A stretch of DNA of 64,000 nt from Ruminococcaceae bacterium AB4001 (GTDB taxonomy: Bacteria; Bacillota; Clostridia; Saccharofermentanales; Saccharofermentanaceae), in NCBI GenBank assembly GCA_000621765.1, contig JHXJ01000016.1, forward strand, positions 1-64,000, read 5' to 3'. Below, piece by piece: positions 23,985 through 33,764 of the stretch; within the stretch, counting starts at the first letter, position 1; each line of letters opens with the position of its first letter. The translations under genes were made by a program, and so were the position numbers. The notes under the pieces were generated by a model. That model was given only the letters and a program-made list of their open reading frames with translations, made no database searches and was not told the DNA's origin.

Positions 23985-26339
23985 CTAATCCGGGTTTGCA
24001 AACTGTCCCTCGCCGGGTTTTGTGGTCATAAGTTGGTAGAGTTTAGTGTCCTTGTTGAACTTGTTCACGAATGGAACAAGAGCGGAACCATACTTGATAA
24101 GTCCGGAACCGGCAGGAGCATTCGTTATATAACGCATCTGGATCTCGGAGATATTCAAGAGTTTTGCAAGCTTAGCCCTGTCGGAAGCTGCCTGATTGAG
24201 CATTATTACGAACTCAGAGTTTGAAAGCATCGTGGATGCCTGTACGGAGTCCAAGAGATACTCAACATTTTGAGTGATCGCGGTCGGATATGCGTTTCTC
24301 TTACGGAACTGTCTCCAAGCGGAATTGAAGAACTGCGCGGAAAATTCGTTTTCGAATACTACATGGAACTCGTCGATAAAGACGTGTGTACGCTTACCTT
24401 TCTTCCAATTAAGGGTTACTCGGTTAAGCATAGTGTCCGTTATGACAAGAAGTCCCGTGGGCTTAAGCTGGCTGCCTAAGCCATGTATGTCGAAAACGAC
24501 AACGCGCTTATCCATATCCACATTGCTTTCACGACCGAAGATATCAAGTGAGCCGGTAGTGAAGAGTTCAAGGGATAACGCAATCTGACGTGCTTCTCTT
24601 TCAGGCTGTTGAAGGAGTTTCTCGCGGAAGGTACAAAGTGTTGGAGTTGCACCGCCGGATGACCTGAGGCGATCAGCTTCACGGTATACGGCCGCAGCAC
24701 ATCTGTCGATGATGGACTTCTGTTGGGGTCCGACACCTTTCTTATCGATTTGCTCGACAAGCGACATGATGAACTGAGACTTAACGACAATGGGGTCGTT
24801 CTCTCCATAACCGTCAACCATATACATGGCATTGAGCCTATCGCGACCGCCAGCCGATACGCGGATAACGGAGCCCATCTCAGGCCCCATTGCTTCAACA
24901 AGGGGAGCGTACTCACCCTCTGGATCGCAGATGAGGATATCGTCATCAGTGTTGAGCATAAGGAATGTTATGAGCTCTTTTGCAGAGAAGGATTTACCAG
25001 AACCAGGCACGCCTAAAAGAAAGGCGGACTGATTCAAAAGGTTAGCCTTGTTACACATGATGAGATTGTGCGAAATAGCGTTCTCACCATAGTAGATGCC
25101 GCCCTTATCCATAATCTCCTGTGTCTTGAACGGAAGGAATACTGCCAAGGATTCCGTATTAAGTGTCCTGAAGCAATCGATCTTCCGTACACCGAATGGA
25201 AGGACCGTGTTTAGACCATCTGCCTGCTGCCATTTAAGAACAGCCATCTGACAGTGCCTTCCTTTAGCAACTGCCTGTAAGCTCTCAGTGGCAAGATCAA
25301 GCTGTTCCTTGCTGTCAGCAGATATTGCCATAGTAATAAGACAGAGCATCATACGCTGGTCACGGGTAGTGAGATCAGCAAGGAATTCCTTTGTCTTGGT
25401 TCTCTGCAACTCCATGTCATAAGGGATAACAGCTGAGAAGTTGTTATTCTGATTCTGTTTGCGCTGCCAGTTAGTGATATTTGTCTCAACACCAAGAAGG
25501 CGGTTCTCAACTTCGCGGATCGCTTCATCGGTTGGAACGGAGAGAACATCGATCGAGAGCATGAGGTTCTGATTCATGTCCGTGAGTTCGGCTACAGTGT
25601 CATCGCTGATATAGTTGCCGTAGTCCTTAAGGAATAGGACACGAACATACTTCTCACCGAGCTTGATATAGTCGTTGCATCTCTCGATCGTATCCGGGCA
25701 GATATAGTCCTTGAAGTCATGACCAAGCTTAGCCTTTTGTGCCATATCAAATTCGAAGTTTATCTCTTCGCCCTGACGGTAAAAATCGTGGAGTATACGG
25801 AGCTTCTCTATGGCATTTAGTTCTTCAAGGGAACTGCCTAAAGAAGAAAAGCGCATCTGAAGGTCGGCACCAGTACGTGCAAAGTAAGTTCGTGCATCTT
25901 CTACGGACTTCTTATTGATTGACACGGTAATATACTTTTCTTGCGTGATGCCGTTAGCTCCAGTAGCTTTCTCTAAAAGCATATCGTTATATTCCTTACG
26001 GTACTCATCAAGTCCGTCGTTCTTCATTGGCATGAGGATTGAATTCTCAAAGTCCTTCTTGTTGAGCCTGTGATTGTTTACCGTAATCTTGGTTGTGGCA
26101 GCGCTGTCGAATGCATTGAGGATATCTGAATAAAGCAGGAACATATTCTCCTTATCCTCTTCGCTTGCTACCTGATAGTTGATGTCCGAAAACTTCCATG
26201 TCTTCGAATACTTATTCGGACCAACCTGAAAGATCCCGTCAGGCCATATTCTCTGAACCGGCAATAGGTCTTGAACCCGAGCTGGAACAGAAAACATCTC
26301 TTTATCCTGCTTCAGTATTGTTTGTATGCTCTTGAGCAT
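23985..26339 (-). CDS. VirB4-type conjugation ATPase (TraE family)
   Basis: The 784-aa protein has Walker A LLGVPGSGKSF and Walker B HVFIDEFHVVF, plus a GLGSQLK segment, in the order of VirB4/TraC ATPases; the N-terminal half (about 1-400) is the VirB4 scaffold domain. It powers assembly and substrate movement in the type IV channel at the inner face of the membrane. The ATG at 26339 has GGAGG 6 nt upstream and lies inside the end of the PrgI gene (38-bp overlap). Confidence 0.93.
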   Translation of the reverse strand: MLKSIQTILKQDKEMFSVPARVQDLLPVQRIWPDGIFQVGPNKYSKTWKFSDINYQVASEEDKENMFLLYSDILNAFDSAATTKITVNNHRLNKKDFENSILMPMKNDGLDEYRKEYNDMLLEKATGANGITQEKYITVSINKKSVEDARTYFARTGADLQMRFSSLGSSLEELNAIEKLRILHDFYRQGEEINFEFDMAQKAKLGHDFKDYICPDTIERCNDYIKLGEKYVRVLFLKDYGNYISDDTVAELTDMNQNLMLSIDVLSVPTDEAIREVENRLLGVETNITNWQRKQNQNNNFSAVIPYDMELQRTKTKEFLADLTTRDQRMMLCLITMAISADSKEQLDLATESLQAVAKGRHCQMAVLKWQQADGLNTVLPFGVRKIDCFRTLNTESLAVFLPFKTQEIMDKGGIYYGENAISHNLIMCNKANLLNQSAFLLGVPGSGKSFSAKELITFLMLNTDDDILICDPEGEYAPLVEAMGPEMGSVIRVSAGGRDRLNAMYMVDGYGENDPIVVKSQFIMSLVEQIDKKGVGPQQKSIIDRCAAAVYREADRLRSSGGATPTLCTFREKLLQQPEREARQIALSLELFTTGSLDIFGRESNVDMDKRVVVFDIHGLGSQLKPTGLLVITDTMLNRVTLNWKKGKRTHVFIDEFHVVFENEFSAQFFNSAWRQFRKRNAYPTAITQNVEYLLDSVQASTMLSNSEFVIMLNQAASDRAKLAKLLNISEIQMRYITNAPAGSGLIKYGSALVPFVNKFNKDTKLYQLMTTKPGEGQFANPD

Positions 26340-26691
26340 TAAGTGCCTCCTTTTCCTTAGCAACGAAGTAACCGGACAGTGCTTTCTGATATACGTTGTT
26401 GGCCTTGACTGTAAGTCTTCTGGGAAACAGGAAGTTATCAGTGAGCCATGCCCAGAAGATTTTCTCCATGGGCATGCCGTTATACTTGATAAAACCTATA
26501 GCAGCAAAAGGAGCAGCTACAGCTATGCAGATATAGGTGATCATTTCCTGAGACACTGTATTACGGCAATAGAAATATACGGTTACTGCAGAAGCAACCG
26601 CCAAACCTGAACATATAAGCTGCCTTAAGTTAAGACCGAAGAAAACAGCTTCGGTATATTCGCGAATATCTTTGTTTATGTTTATTTCCAT
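26302..26691 (-). CDS. PrgI-family membrane protein (VirB3-like)
   Basis: The 129-aa protein has two membrane helices (about 23-43 and 48-68) after a short N-terminus (EININKDIREYTEAVFFGL), typical of PrgI. It is the usual partner directly upstream of VirB4 in Gram-positive conjugation systems. GGAGG lies 7 nt before the ATG. Confidence 0.88.
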   Translation of the reverse strand: MEININKDIREYTEAVFFGLNLRQLICSGLAVASAVTVYFYCRNTVSQEMITYICIAVAAPFAAIGFIKYNGMPMEKIFWAWLTDNFLFPRRLTVKANNVYQKALSGYFVAKEKEALNAQEHTNNTEAG

Positions 26692-26703
26692 GAATGAACC
26701 TCC

Positions 26704-27543
26704 TTACAATCCCATCATGTCGTGGATGATACGGTCAGAGCCTTTAACCAAGCCCAGTAAAACCAGCATATTGAAAACGACACTGACAACATAACCCCAC
26801 ACCATCTGTATAGGTTCTAATGTTGTATCTATAGCAGTCGGTGAAGATGCTGCATAAGCGGTGAAGATTATGCAGGCAAGGACGATAACGACGCCCTGAA
26901 GACAAACACCGGCGAAGCTTTTCAGGAAACTTTTACCAATGTTTTCCGTAGGCTGACCCGCTATTGTAGATAACGGGATTGGTGCTATTGCTGCATAGAT
27001 AAAGATCCTGAAGAATCTTCCGTATACGGTAAGAAGCAGGACCATACTGATTACGATAAGAGCTATGTGAGCTATGAAACATACCGCCCAAAGTGGGATC
27101 GCACCATCAAGAATGCCGACACTATCAAACTTTGATGAAACATCAGATGGAATAGTAAATTCCAAAGCTGTGCCGATTGGATTTGCTTTCGTTATAGTCG
27201 AAATCACGCTTTGAACGATGATAACGAAGTTGACGAGCAGTTTAAGGCAGTTATCGACCAAAGCCTTAGCGATGGCAAAACGGATAAATACCTTAACTGC
27301 TGTCTCAGGTTTCTTGAGCTCGGCAAAGCTTCCGCAGGTCTTGATCACGCCTATCGTGAAAAACAAGACCAGGAGAGCAGTGCCTACCGCGCCCAAAACA
27401 CCATTAATCGTTTCAATGATGCTCCAGATCGTGCCGCCTTTGAACGATTGAGGGGAAGCTGTAAGCATGGCCCACATCTTGTCGAGCATATCTCCAAGAT
27501 ATGCGAGACCTTGCATAAGCTCATACCAAGCAGCGGTACCCAT
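26704..27543 (-). CDS. VirB6/TrbL-like polytopic membrane channel protein
   Basis: The 279-aa protein has about six membrane helices (for example GAVGTALLVLFFTIGVI, LIVISMVLLLTVYGRFFRI, VVSVVFNMLVLLGLV) and a conserved central AAIAPIPLSTIAG segment, the pattern of CD1112/TrbL-type proteins. It sits between the Maff2-like gene and PrgI, as in other Clostridia ICEs, and would form part of the membrane pore. Confidence 0.85.
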   Translation of the reverse strand: MGTAAWYELMQGLAYLGDMLDKMWAMLTASPQSFKGGTIWSIIETINGVLGAVGTALLVLFFTIGVIKTCGSFAELKKPETAVKVFIRFAIAKALVDNCLKLLVNFVIIVQSVISTITKANPIGTALEFTIPSDVSSKFDSVGILDGAIPLWAVCFIAHIALIVISMVLLLTVYGRFFRIFIYAAIAPIPLSTIAGQPTENIGKSFLKSFAGVCLQGVVIVLACIIFTAYAASSPTAIDTTLEPIQMVWGYVVSVVFNMLVLLGLVKGSDRIIHDMMGL

Positions 27544-27560
27544 AAACGCACCTCCTTAAC

Positions 27561-27920
27561 TCAGGTGAAAACACCAGGAGCAATCGCAGTAAGGATAGAC
27601 TTTGCAAAGACGATGATAAGACCGCCTGCAAGGCAAAGGAATCCCTGAGATCTCTGGGACGGATCGTGGCTCTGGAAGCTCATACCGACCTGAACAAGAC
27701 CCCATCCAGCGAGCATGATTCCGACTGCCCTTATGATGCCGAAGACGATGTTCGACATATTGTTGATAGCAGTCTCGGCTTCACTTGCTGCCATAACGGG
27801 GAGCATGCAAACTCCAACTATGGAGCAGGTAATGGCAGTAATGAGATAAACCTTCAAGACTGCCTTGCGTCTGCTTTTCTCAAGAGCAGTAACTTCATGC
27901 TTAAGATTATTCTTAATCAT
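27561..27920 (-). CDS. Maff2-family small membrane protein (VirB2-like position)
   Basis: Start ATG 27920 (AGGAG 10 nt upstream) gives 119 aa; the longer frame from 28106 overlaps virD4 and has no site. Two hydrophobic segments flank a short polar loop (GIMLAGWGLVQVGMSFQSHD, then GFLCLAGGLIIVFAKSIL), which resembles Maff2 proteins found next to TrbL genes. A signal-like helix precedes (VYLITAITCSIVGVCMLPVMA). The position suggests a pilin-like or pore subunit. Confidence 0.8.
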   Translation of the reverse strand: MIKNNLKHEVTALEKSRRKAVLKVYLITAITCSIVGVCMLPVMAASEAETAINNMSNIVFGIIRAVGIMLAGWGLVQVGMSFQSHDPSQRSQGFLCLAGGLIIVFAKSILTAIAPGVFT

Positions 27921-29766
27921 TTTCTTGATTCTCCTTTTTAAGATAGATTGCTTCGAGTTCCTCATTAGAAAGAACCTCAAAGTCGTGTTGTTCCTTAACA
28001 AGGTCATCAATATTGACTGCCTTGTTACGTACTTCGGGCACGTTACCCACAAGCGAGATAGTTGCTTCAGATCTCGATTTAGTTCCGTGAATGAACGGCT
28101 CAGCACCGCCGTCTTCCGTAAATTCGATATTTGGATGTTTCATGAGGTCATACTTGAGATCCATAACCGGATACTCACCTCTTATGAAGAGAATTGCATA
28201 ACGGTTATCCAGCATTCGAACTTCATCGGGTGTCATGAGTTCTCTCGCCTGAAGCTGATCATTCCTTGTGAAGGACCCGTTGCGGCCTCTATTGAGACCA
28301 TATGAATTCGTATCGATCGTTTCCTTACCCAAGAGCTCACTGACATATTTGTGAGTGCTTTGCTCATTTCCGCCTAAATACAGAAATTCATCACAGTTAC
28401 CTACGATGGATTCCCAGTTCTTCTCGAATAAGGCTTTAAGTTGAGCCAGGTTCTGAAGGATTATGCTTACGGAGATCTCACGGGAGCGCATAGTTGCCAG
28501 GAGCGAATCAAATGAATCAGGCAGACACACATTTGCGAACTCATCCATGATGAAGTGAACGTGATAAGGCAGACGACCGCCATGTTCAAAATCAGCACTG
28601 CGATAGAGCTGTTGGAATAGCTGAGTATAAAGCATGCCAATGATGAAGTTGTAGGACTGATCGTTATCCGGGATGATCGCGAAAATCGCACCCCTTGCTT
28701 CACCCAGTTCGCGGAGCCTCATTTCATCGTCCTGCGTAATAGCTGCAAGGGATGGAAGATTGAACTTCTCGAGTCTGGCCATGAGTGAGATCTGAATCGA
28801 TTTCAATGTTTGAGCAGCACCGGAGTGATAGCTTCGGTAGTATTTCAAAGCAATATGTTCAGGATCTCGCAACTCAAGTTCTTTGAAGAGAATATCCAAA
28901 GGCGACTCATAATCGTCATCGTTTTCTTTGACATCTCCGGCACGAATCATGTCCATAACCATAGGAAAGTTCTGTTCTTCAGGCGGAGCTTCATAGTAGA
29001 GGTAGAAAACAAGTGCCTTCAGAAGCATCTCGGCTGCCTGATCCCAGAAGGGGTCCGTAGTCTGGCTGCCTTTAGGTGTCGTGTTTTTGATAAGGTTTGT
29101 AGTAAGACGCTGAATATCGTCATCACATTCCAGATATACGAACGGATTATAGCAGGCGCTTCGGTCAAGGTTTACGAAATCCAATATACGAACGTCGTAG
29201 CCCTGATCAACAAGATATTGGCCACAGGACCGAACAGTTCCGCCTTTGGAATCCAGTATTACCATTGAGAACTTGGAGTCCTTATTTGCCTGTAAGATGT
29301 TGGGCATAGCGTAGAACCTGGTCTTACCGGCACCGGCACCGCCGACTACAAGAACGTTGAGATTTCTGCGGTGTTCGCGCCCATTAAAGCCGATCCTGAC
29401 ATTTTGGGTAAGGATCTTGTTGGCCTCTTCGGGTTCTGCTTGATATTTCCGGTTGATCTGGTTTGCGTTACCCCATTTGGCTGAACCATGTTCCTCACGT
29501 CTCCTGTAGTTTCTTTCAATCGAGAGATATATACCGATTCCGATTACATAAAGGAAACAAAATAAAAGGACAACCCGAAGGCTGCCCTCTACAATTGTTA
29601 TATGAAATGGACTGTCGAATATCTCATTTGAATGCTCGAGTATTCCTACAAGACCGCGTGTTATGAAGTATGGTGCCGATCTTAACGATAACCATATGAC
29701 CGGGATGAGACCGATAAGATATAAGATGATCATCGAAGTGGAGAACTTGTTCGTTGATCTCCTCAT
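27913..29766 (-). CDS. VirD4-type coupling protein
   Basis: The 617-aa protein has two N-terminal membrane helices, Walker A VGGAGAGKTRF and Walker B HFIMDEFANVC. It links the relaxase-DNA complex to the channel. The ATG at 29766 has GAGGTG 6 nt upstream and is just inside the DUF3801 gene end. It ends 7 bp inside the Maff2 gene start, giving coupled translation. Confidence 0.93.
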   Translation of the reverse strand: MRRSTNKFSTSMIILYLIGLIPVIWLSLRSAPYFITRGLVGILEHSNEIFDSPFHITIVEGSLRVVLLFCFLYVIGIGIYLSIERNYRRREEHGSAKWGNANQINRKYQAEPEEANKILTQNVRIGFNGREHRRNLNVLVVGGAGAGKTRFYAMPNILQANKDSKFSMVILDSKGGTVRSCGQYLVDQGYDVRILDFVNLDRSACYNPFVYLECDDDIQRLTTNLIKNTTPKGSQTTDPFWDQAAEMLLKALVFYLYYEAPPEEQNFPMVMDMIRAGDVKENDDDYESPLDILFKELELRDPEHIALKYYRSYHSGAAQTLKSIQISLMARLEKFNLPSLAAITQDDEMRLRELGEARGAIFAIIPDNDQSYNFIIGMLYTQLFQQLYRSADFEHGGRLPYHVHFIMDEFANVCLPDSFDSLLATMRSREISVSIILQNLAQLKALFEKNWESIVGNCDEFLYLGGNEQSTHKYVSELLGKETIDTNSYGLNRGRNGSFTRNDQLQARELMTPDEVRMLDNRYAILFIRGEYPVMDLKYDLMKHPNIEFTEDGGAEPFIHGTKSRSEATISLVGNVPEVRNKAVNIDDLVKEQHDFEVLSNEELEAIYLKKENQEND

Positions 29767-29771
29767 AGGCA

Positions 29772-30818
29772 TCACCTCACATCGGGCTTTTTAGGCGGAG
29801 TGATCTTATCAAGTTCCTTAGCAAGATTCTTGGCAGACTGCCTATCTTCCGATATCTTTTTGCACTCTTCGAGTTTCTTTCTTACAGAAGGTTTCTTCTC
29901 AGGTTCAGTCATAGATATCGTGCTTCCGTCTTTTTTCGAGCTCGCCCCGAAGTCTTGCCCGGACGCTGGGTTTCTTGACGTTCGGGCCATAGTAGGGTTT
30001 ACAGTCTGTTTTTCCTCTTTTGCAGGTTCCTTTTCAGGCGAAAAGGTTTTGATATTCAATCTCGGTACCTCATTACGTTCCTGAGGCGGTCGCTCGTCAA
30101 TATTTTCCGCTTTGACCTCAATCTGTTTCTCCTTTGGAACCATGATGTCGGCTACAGCTGTGCTATAACCTGCGAGGCGGAATGCCATAATCCTTTTAGC
30201 TCCTTCACCGGGTATGAGTTCATATCTTCCGTTAGGTTTGCCCAAAAGCTTGACGGGTTCTACTACCTGTGGTCCTTTCTGCTTGATCTTAGAAGCGTAC
30301 TTCTGAAGTTCAGTTAAAAGTCTCCTGTCGTGTTTAGGTGTTTCCGGTAATCCGTCAATCAGCTCAAATGGAACCTGCATCTGGAAGTTAAAAGCATTAA
30401 CCAAATCTCCGATATTAGTTTTAATCTCGGATTTGACGTTAATTCTCTGTGCAGTGATCTTAAGAGTATCCATTACACGATCGACTTTTGGAGCATCAGA
30501 CGAGTATGCCAAAATGTTGGTAAAGCCGTCTTTACTGGTTTTATCTTTCAGTACTACGAAAGGAAAACCATACTTTTTGCTGGCCAGGGTAAATGCTTTG
30601 AGGTGGGTATCAGGTATAGTGAACATCTTCTGTTCTTTTCCTGACATCATGAACTCCCAAAGAGTAGCTCGGCCTTTGGTGGTCATATCTCCCTTAAGCG
30701 CGTTATAGATCATCGTTGCGACTTTTAACGCTGCTTCACCGGACAACTTCAGGACAACTTCGCTGCCTTGTAGAATCATTCTGACGACCTGATCAGCTGT
30801 TTCATTTTCAACTGCCAT
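29772..30818 (-). CDS. DUF3801 (PcfB-family) conjugation protein
   Basis: The 348-aa protein has the N-terminal DUF3801 domain (about 1-170; GEAALKVATMIYNALK, FVVLKDK) seen in PcfB of pCF10, and a long charged, probably disordered C-terminus (KEPAKEEKQTVNP). PcfB binds the relaxase at oriT processing. It overlaps the relaxase gene end by 11 bp and precedes virD4. Confidence 0.85.
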   Translation of the reverse strand: MAVENETADQVVRMILQGSEVVLKLSGEAALKVATMIYNALKGDMTTKGRATLWEFMMSGKEQKMFTIPDTHLKAFTLASKKYGFPFVVLKDKTSKDGFTNILAYSSDAPKVDRVMDTLKITAQRINVKSEIKTNIGDLVNAFNFQMQVPFELIDGLPETPKHDRRLLTELQKYASKIKQKGPQVVEPVKLLGKPNGRYELIPGEGAKRIMAFRLAGYSTAVADIMVPKEKQIEVKAENIDERPPQERNEVPRLNIKTFSPEKEPAKEEKQTVNPTMARTSRNPASGQDFGASSKKDGSTISMTEPEKKPSVRKKLEECKKISEDRQSAKNLAKELDKITPPKKPDVR

Positions 30819-32241
30819 TATTATTCCTCCTTGTATTTATTTCTTTCTGTTGGTTCGGAATTGTGTGCGAGAGAATAGATGACTGCTTTTCTCTCTTAGC
30901 TATTTCCGCGTATGCCTTTTCCATAACCTTGTCGGAATCGATATATAGCTCATCACACATCTTGATCTGTTTTCTTACTTCTCGGATTCGCATGGAGATT
31001 TCTCCTATCTCAGCCGTTTTTGCATTGATGAGGGCTCCATCGTGATGCCTGATGGCTCTTTCTTTTTCCGTATTAAGTCTTCGTCGTTCGCTCAACAAGT
31101 GCCTGAGTTCAGAAACGAAGTTGGCTTTTTTGTCTTCAATGGACCCTTTATCTCCGATTTCATGTTTGTATATGAAATCCAGTTGGGCAATATATCTATC
31201 CAACTTTCGAATATCCTCACGTATTGCCATGGAGATATATTCCCGTTTTGCCTTCTTAGGCTTGCAGATAAAAGAATATAATCTGATGCAGTAACTTCGG
31301 TACGCAAATGGAAGACCATTCTCTTTAGGCTGATCTTCACGAAATCTTTTATCTTCCTGTTCAATTAAAAAAGGCGTATTCGGAACAAGTGTGTTCTCGA
31401 TGATGCGCCTTCTGATTGAAAGATAATCGTAATCGGGTCCCAGTCCTCTGAATCTGAAATATCCCTTAGCTCCAGGTGGCTTAAGACCGGGATGTTCCAG
31501 TGGAGTACCATCTTTTTGGAAGAACTTGAATTTATACCCGAGTTCTTTCATGGTCCGGGCGAACTCTTCTTCGCTTCGGGAAAGTCGTATAGCATAATCT
31601 ATATCTTCTCGTATCGTTCCTCTGACAGTCATTCTTCCTTGACGTTCAGCTTGCCATTCATCGAAGGTTCTACCTCTTTTGCCGAACGGATCCACAACAA
31701 TATGGAGACCGTATTCCTTGCAGAGTTGGTCATTTACTAACCGCATTTTCCAATAATCTGCTTTTGTCCGACGATATTTGTATCCATCTCTGAATGAAAC
31801 TGAGTTGATTACAAAGTGAGAATGATAATGATCAGTATTAAGATGTGTTGCGACAACGACCTCAAATCTGTCACCCCATACTTCCTGAGCCAGTCTAACT
31901 CCAATCTTGTGTGCTGTTTGCGCTGAGATCTTTCCATCACCCTCAAGAAAAGCTTGATAACCGTGATAGGCAAGACGGCCACCGGTCTTGTTCCACATCA
32001 GCTTAGTTTCCATGAATTCGTTGGCAGCATCTTTCGGATTGCAGTTGATGCCGGTGACATACATCATCTGTTCTGTCTTATCTCCATTGCTGGCGTAGTC
32101 AATAACATCACCGACTGCTTTTCTTGCTGCAATAGCCTCAGGACTGAGTTCAGGTTTTTCAATTGTCTTCTCGGGGTTCATGACATATTCGATTGCTCGC
32201 TCATAATGAGTCGTTACTGCCCATATCGATGTTACTGCCAT
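30808..32241 (-). CDS. MOBP-type relaxase
   Basis: The 477-aa relaxase has the three-histidine metal motif HLNTDHYHSHFVIN (residues 133-146) and an upstream Asp/Gln-rich segment; the candidate nicking Tyr lies in the N-terminal part (THYERAIEYV). The C-terminal third is helical and basic. It would nick oriT and lead the strand to the recipient. AGGAG lies 6 nt before the ATG, and the gene overlaps mobC by 41 bp. Confidence 0.92.
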   Translation of the reverse strand: MAVTSIWAVTTHYERAIEYVMNPEKTIEKPELSPEAIAARKAVGDVIDYASNGDKTEQMMYVTGINCNPKDAANEFMETKLMWNKTGGRLAYHGYQAFLEGDGKISAQTAHKIGVRLAQEVWGDRFEVVVATHLNTDHYHSHFVINSVSFRDGYKYRRTKADYWKMRLVNDQLCKEYGLHIVVDPFGKRGRTFDEWQAERQGRMTVRGTIREDIDYAIRLSRSEEEFARTMKELGYKFKFFQKDGTPLEHPGLKPPGAKGYFRFRGLGPDYDYLSIRRRIIENTLVPNTPFLIEQEDKRFREDQPKENGLPFAYRSYCIRLYSFICKPKKAKREYISMAIREDIRKLDRYIAQLDFIYKHEIGDKGSIEDKKANFVSELRHLLSERRRLNTEKERAIRHHDGALINAKTAEIGEISMRIREVRKQIKMCDELYIDSDKVMEKAYAEIAKREKQSSILSHTIPNQQKEINTRRNNNGS

Positions 32242-32581
32242 CGGTTACTCCTTTCCCCGGTTGATAAGTTTCGATCAGCAATCTCTTCATCTCTTTGATA
32301 TCTTCCTCGCAGTTTTCCAGTTCAAGACTGTATGCGATTCCGTAGGTGTTTAGTTTGCGAAGAAGCTGATCAAGGTTACTGCCAATCCTTTTTATTTGCC
32401 AAAGTAGAGTGTAAAAATCGACCGGAGGAGCAGTAGTGATCTTCTGACCATTAAGAGAACGTCTTATGAACTCGCTCATGCTCAGACCTGACATTTTTGC
32501 TTTGGCTCGGATAGCTTTACACTCGTTCGGGGTGACTCGAAAAAGGATTGAGACAGTTCTGTTTTTGGTTTTATCTTTCAT
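32201..32581 (-). CDS. MobC-like relaxosome protein
   Basis: The 126-aa protein has an N-terminal ribbon-helix-helix segment (ILFRVTPNECKAIRAKAK, GLSMSEFIRRSL) and a helical C-terminus with the MobC-type IGSNLDQLLRKLN motif. It helps the relaxase load at oriT. GAAAGGA lies upstream of the ATG. Directly upstream lies a palindrome-rich gap that is the likely oriT. Confidence 0.87.
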   Translation of the reverse strand: MKDKTKNRTVSILFRVTPNECKAIRAKAKMSGLSMSEFIRRSLNGQKITTAPPVDFYTLLWQIKRIGSNLDQLLRKLNTYGIAYSLELENCEEDIKEMKRLLIETYQPGKGVTDGSNIDMGSNDSL

Positions 32582-32599
32582 GAGATTATCCTTTCTGTT

Positions 32600-32735
32600 T
32601 CACTTCGGAACGGACGAACAAGCATCGCGTTTGTATATACAAACACGGAGAGCTTGTCAGGGAAGCATCCCTGAAACCCTTGGAAAGCCTTCAGCATTTA
32701 CTCAGTTGAGTTTTACTAAAACTCATTTGAGCAGA
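32600..32735. other. Candidate oriT
   Basis: The gap between mobC and the Toprim gene has three inverted repeats: GTTTGTATATACAAAC (32629-32644, perfect), CAGGGA/TCCCTG (32658-32673) and TGAGTTTT/AAAACTCA (32707-32725), the last nested in an outer CTCA/TGAG pair. An intergenic, palindrome-rich site next to mobC and relaxase is the expected place for oriT. No nic site is identified. Confidence 0.5.
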
Positions 32736-33665
32736 TCATCGCCGAATAGGTTTCGGCTGCTTCCCTTTGGTGTTTTTGGATTGTAGAAACTCGTTATAGT
32801 CCTTTCCAGTGGGTGGCGGCATATACTTGATGATGTACCTATCTCCAAGTGCTACTTTTATGTTTTGAGCTGCTATTCGGCCGGGCTCGTCGCTATCCAA
32901 GAGAAGATGGATGTGAGTGATGTTTGGATAATCCTTTAGAAATTGATCAAGAGCTTTTGGAACTGATTTTCCGTTCCCTATGCCAGCAAGAGAAAGGTAG
33001 CTTTTCTTGTGCCATTTTTCACCGAATTGTTTTTCGAGAGTAGCAAAAGAAAGAAGATCGATCGCTGCCTCGAAGACATAGACCGATTTCGGATTTTTGG
33101 CATTTACGATTCTGAAGGCGAATCTCTTGTCACTTCCTTTGACATCACCTTTATAATCTCCGGTTGTTGATCTTACAGCACCATATTTTGGATTGTGATC
33201 TTGATCGTAACCGATGAAGAGGGCATTGCTGTATTTAGCCGTCTCGAATATGAGCTTGTGATCAATACACCACCGAACTATCTCAGAATCGATTCCACGA
33301 CCAATAAGGTATTTGATGACATTGGAAGGATCATATTTAACTTCTGGCATCAGGAAGCACTTGGGTGTATCTGGCGGTGGCCTGATTGCAACCGGAAGAG
33401 TTTCGGTGGGATTCCCAATGAGCCTTGCAACTGCATCAGGGAAGGAATGACCTCTGACTTTGATTAGATAGTCAAGAGCATTCTTACCGCCGATACCACG
33501 CGAAAACCAACACCACTTTCCATTGTTTATAATGAGCGAGTCATGTTCGACTGTGGAATAGACATTTGCAGATACGTGTTTCAGATTATCCGGCTCAAAG
33601 TAGGTAAGATATGTCAACAAGTCCATTTCACGTGCTTTCGCGATATCTTCTTTGCTGTAATGCAT
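32736..33665 (-). CDS. DUF3991/Toprim-domain protein
   Basis: The 309-aa protein has an N-terminal DUF3991-type domain (about 1-130; WCWFSRGIGGKNALDYLI) and a C-terminal Toprim domain with the Glu of VYVFEAAIDLLSF and the DxD of HLLLDSDEPGRIAAQ. Such proteins are common beside relaxase genes of Gram-positive ICEs and may prime or process transferred DNA. No CHC2 zinc finger or helicase domain is visible. The stop lies inside the candidate oriT edge. Confidence 0.85.
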   Translation of the reverse strand: MHYSKEDIAKAREMDLLTYLTYFEPDNLKHVSANVYSTVEHDSLIINNGKWCWFSRGIGGKNALDYLIKVRGHSFPDAVARLIGNPTETLPVAIRPPPDTPKCFLMPEVKYDPSNVIKYLIGRGIDSEIVRWCIDHKLIFETAKYSNALFIGYDQDHNPKYGAVRSTTGDYKGDVKGSDKRFAFRIVNAKNPKSVYVFEAAIDLLSFATLEKQFGEKWHKKSYLSLAGIGNGKSVPKALDQFLKDYPNITHIHLLLDSDEPGRIAAQNIKVALGDRYIIKYMPPPTGKDYNEFLQSKNTKGKQPKPIRR

Positions 33666-33764
33666 AGTTGAAAACCTTTCGTTGAAACATAAGTCATTGA
33701 AAAAAGCAATAAAAAAGACTCGGACTATTGCCGAGCCTTTGAAGTGATGATTGTTTTGAATAGA

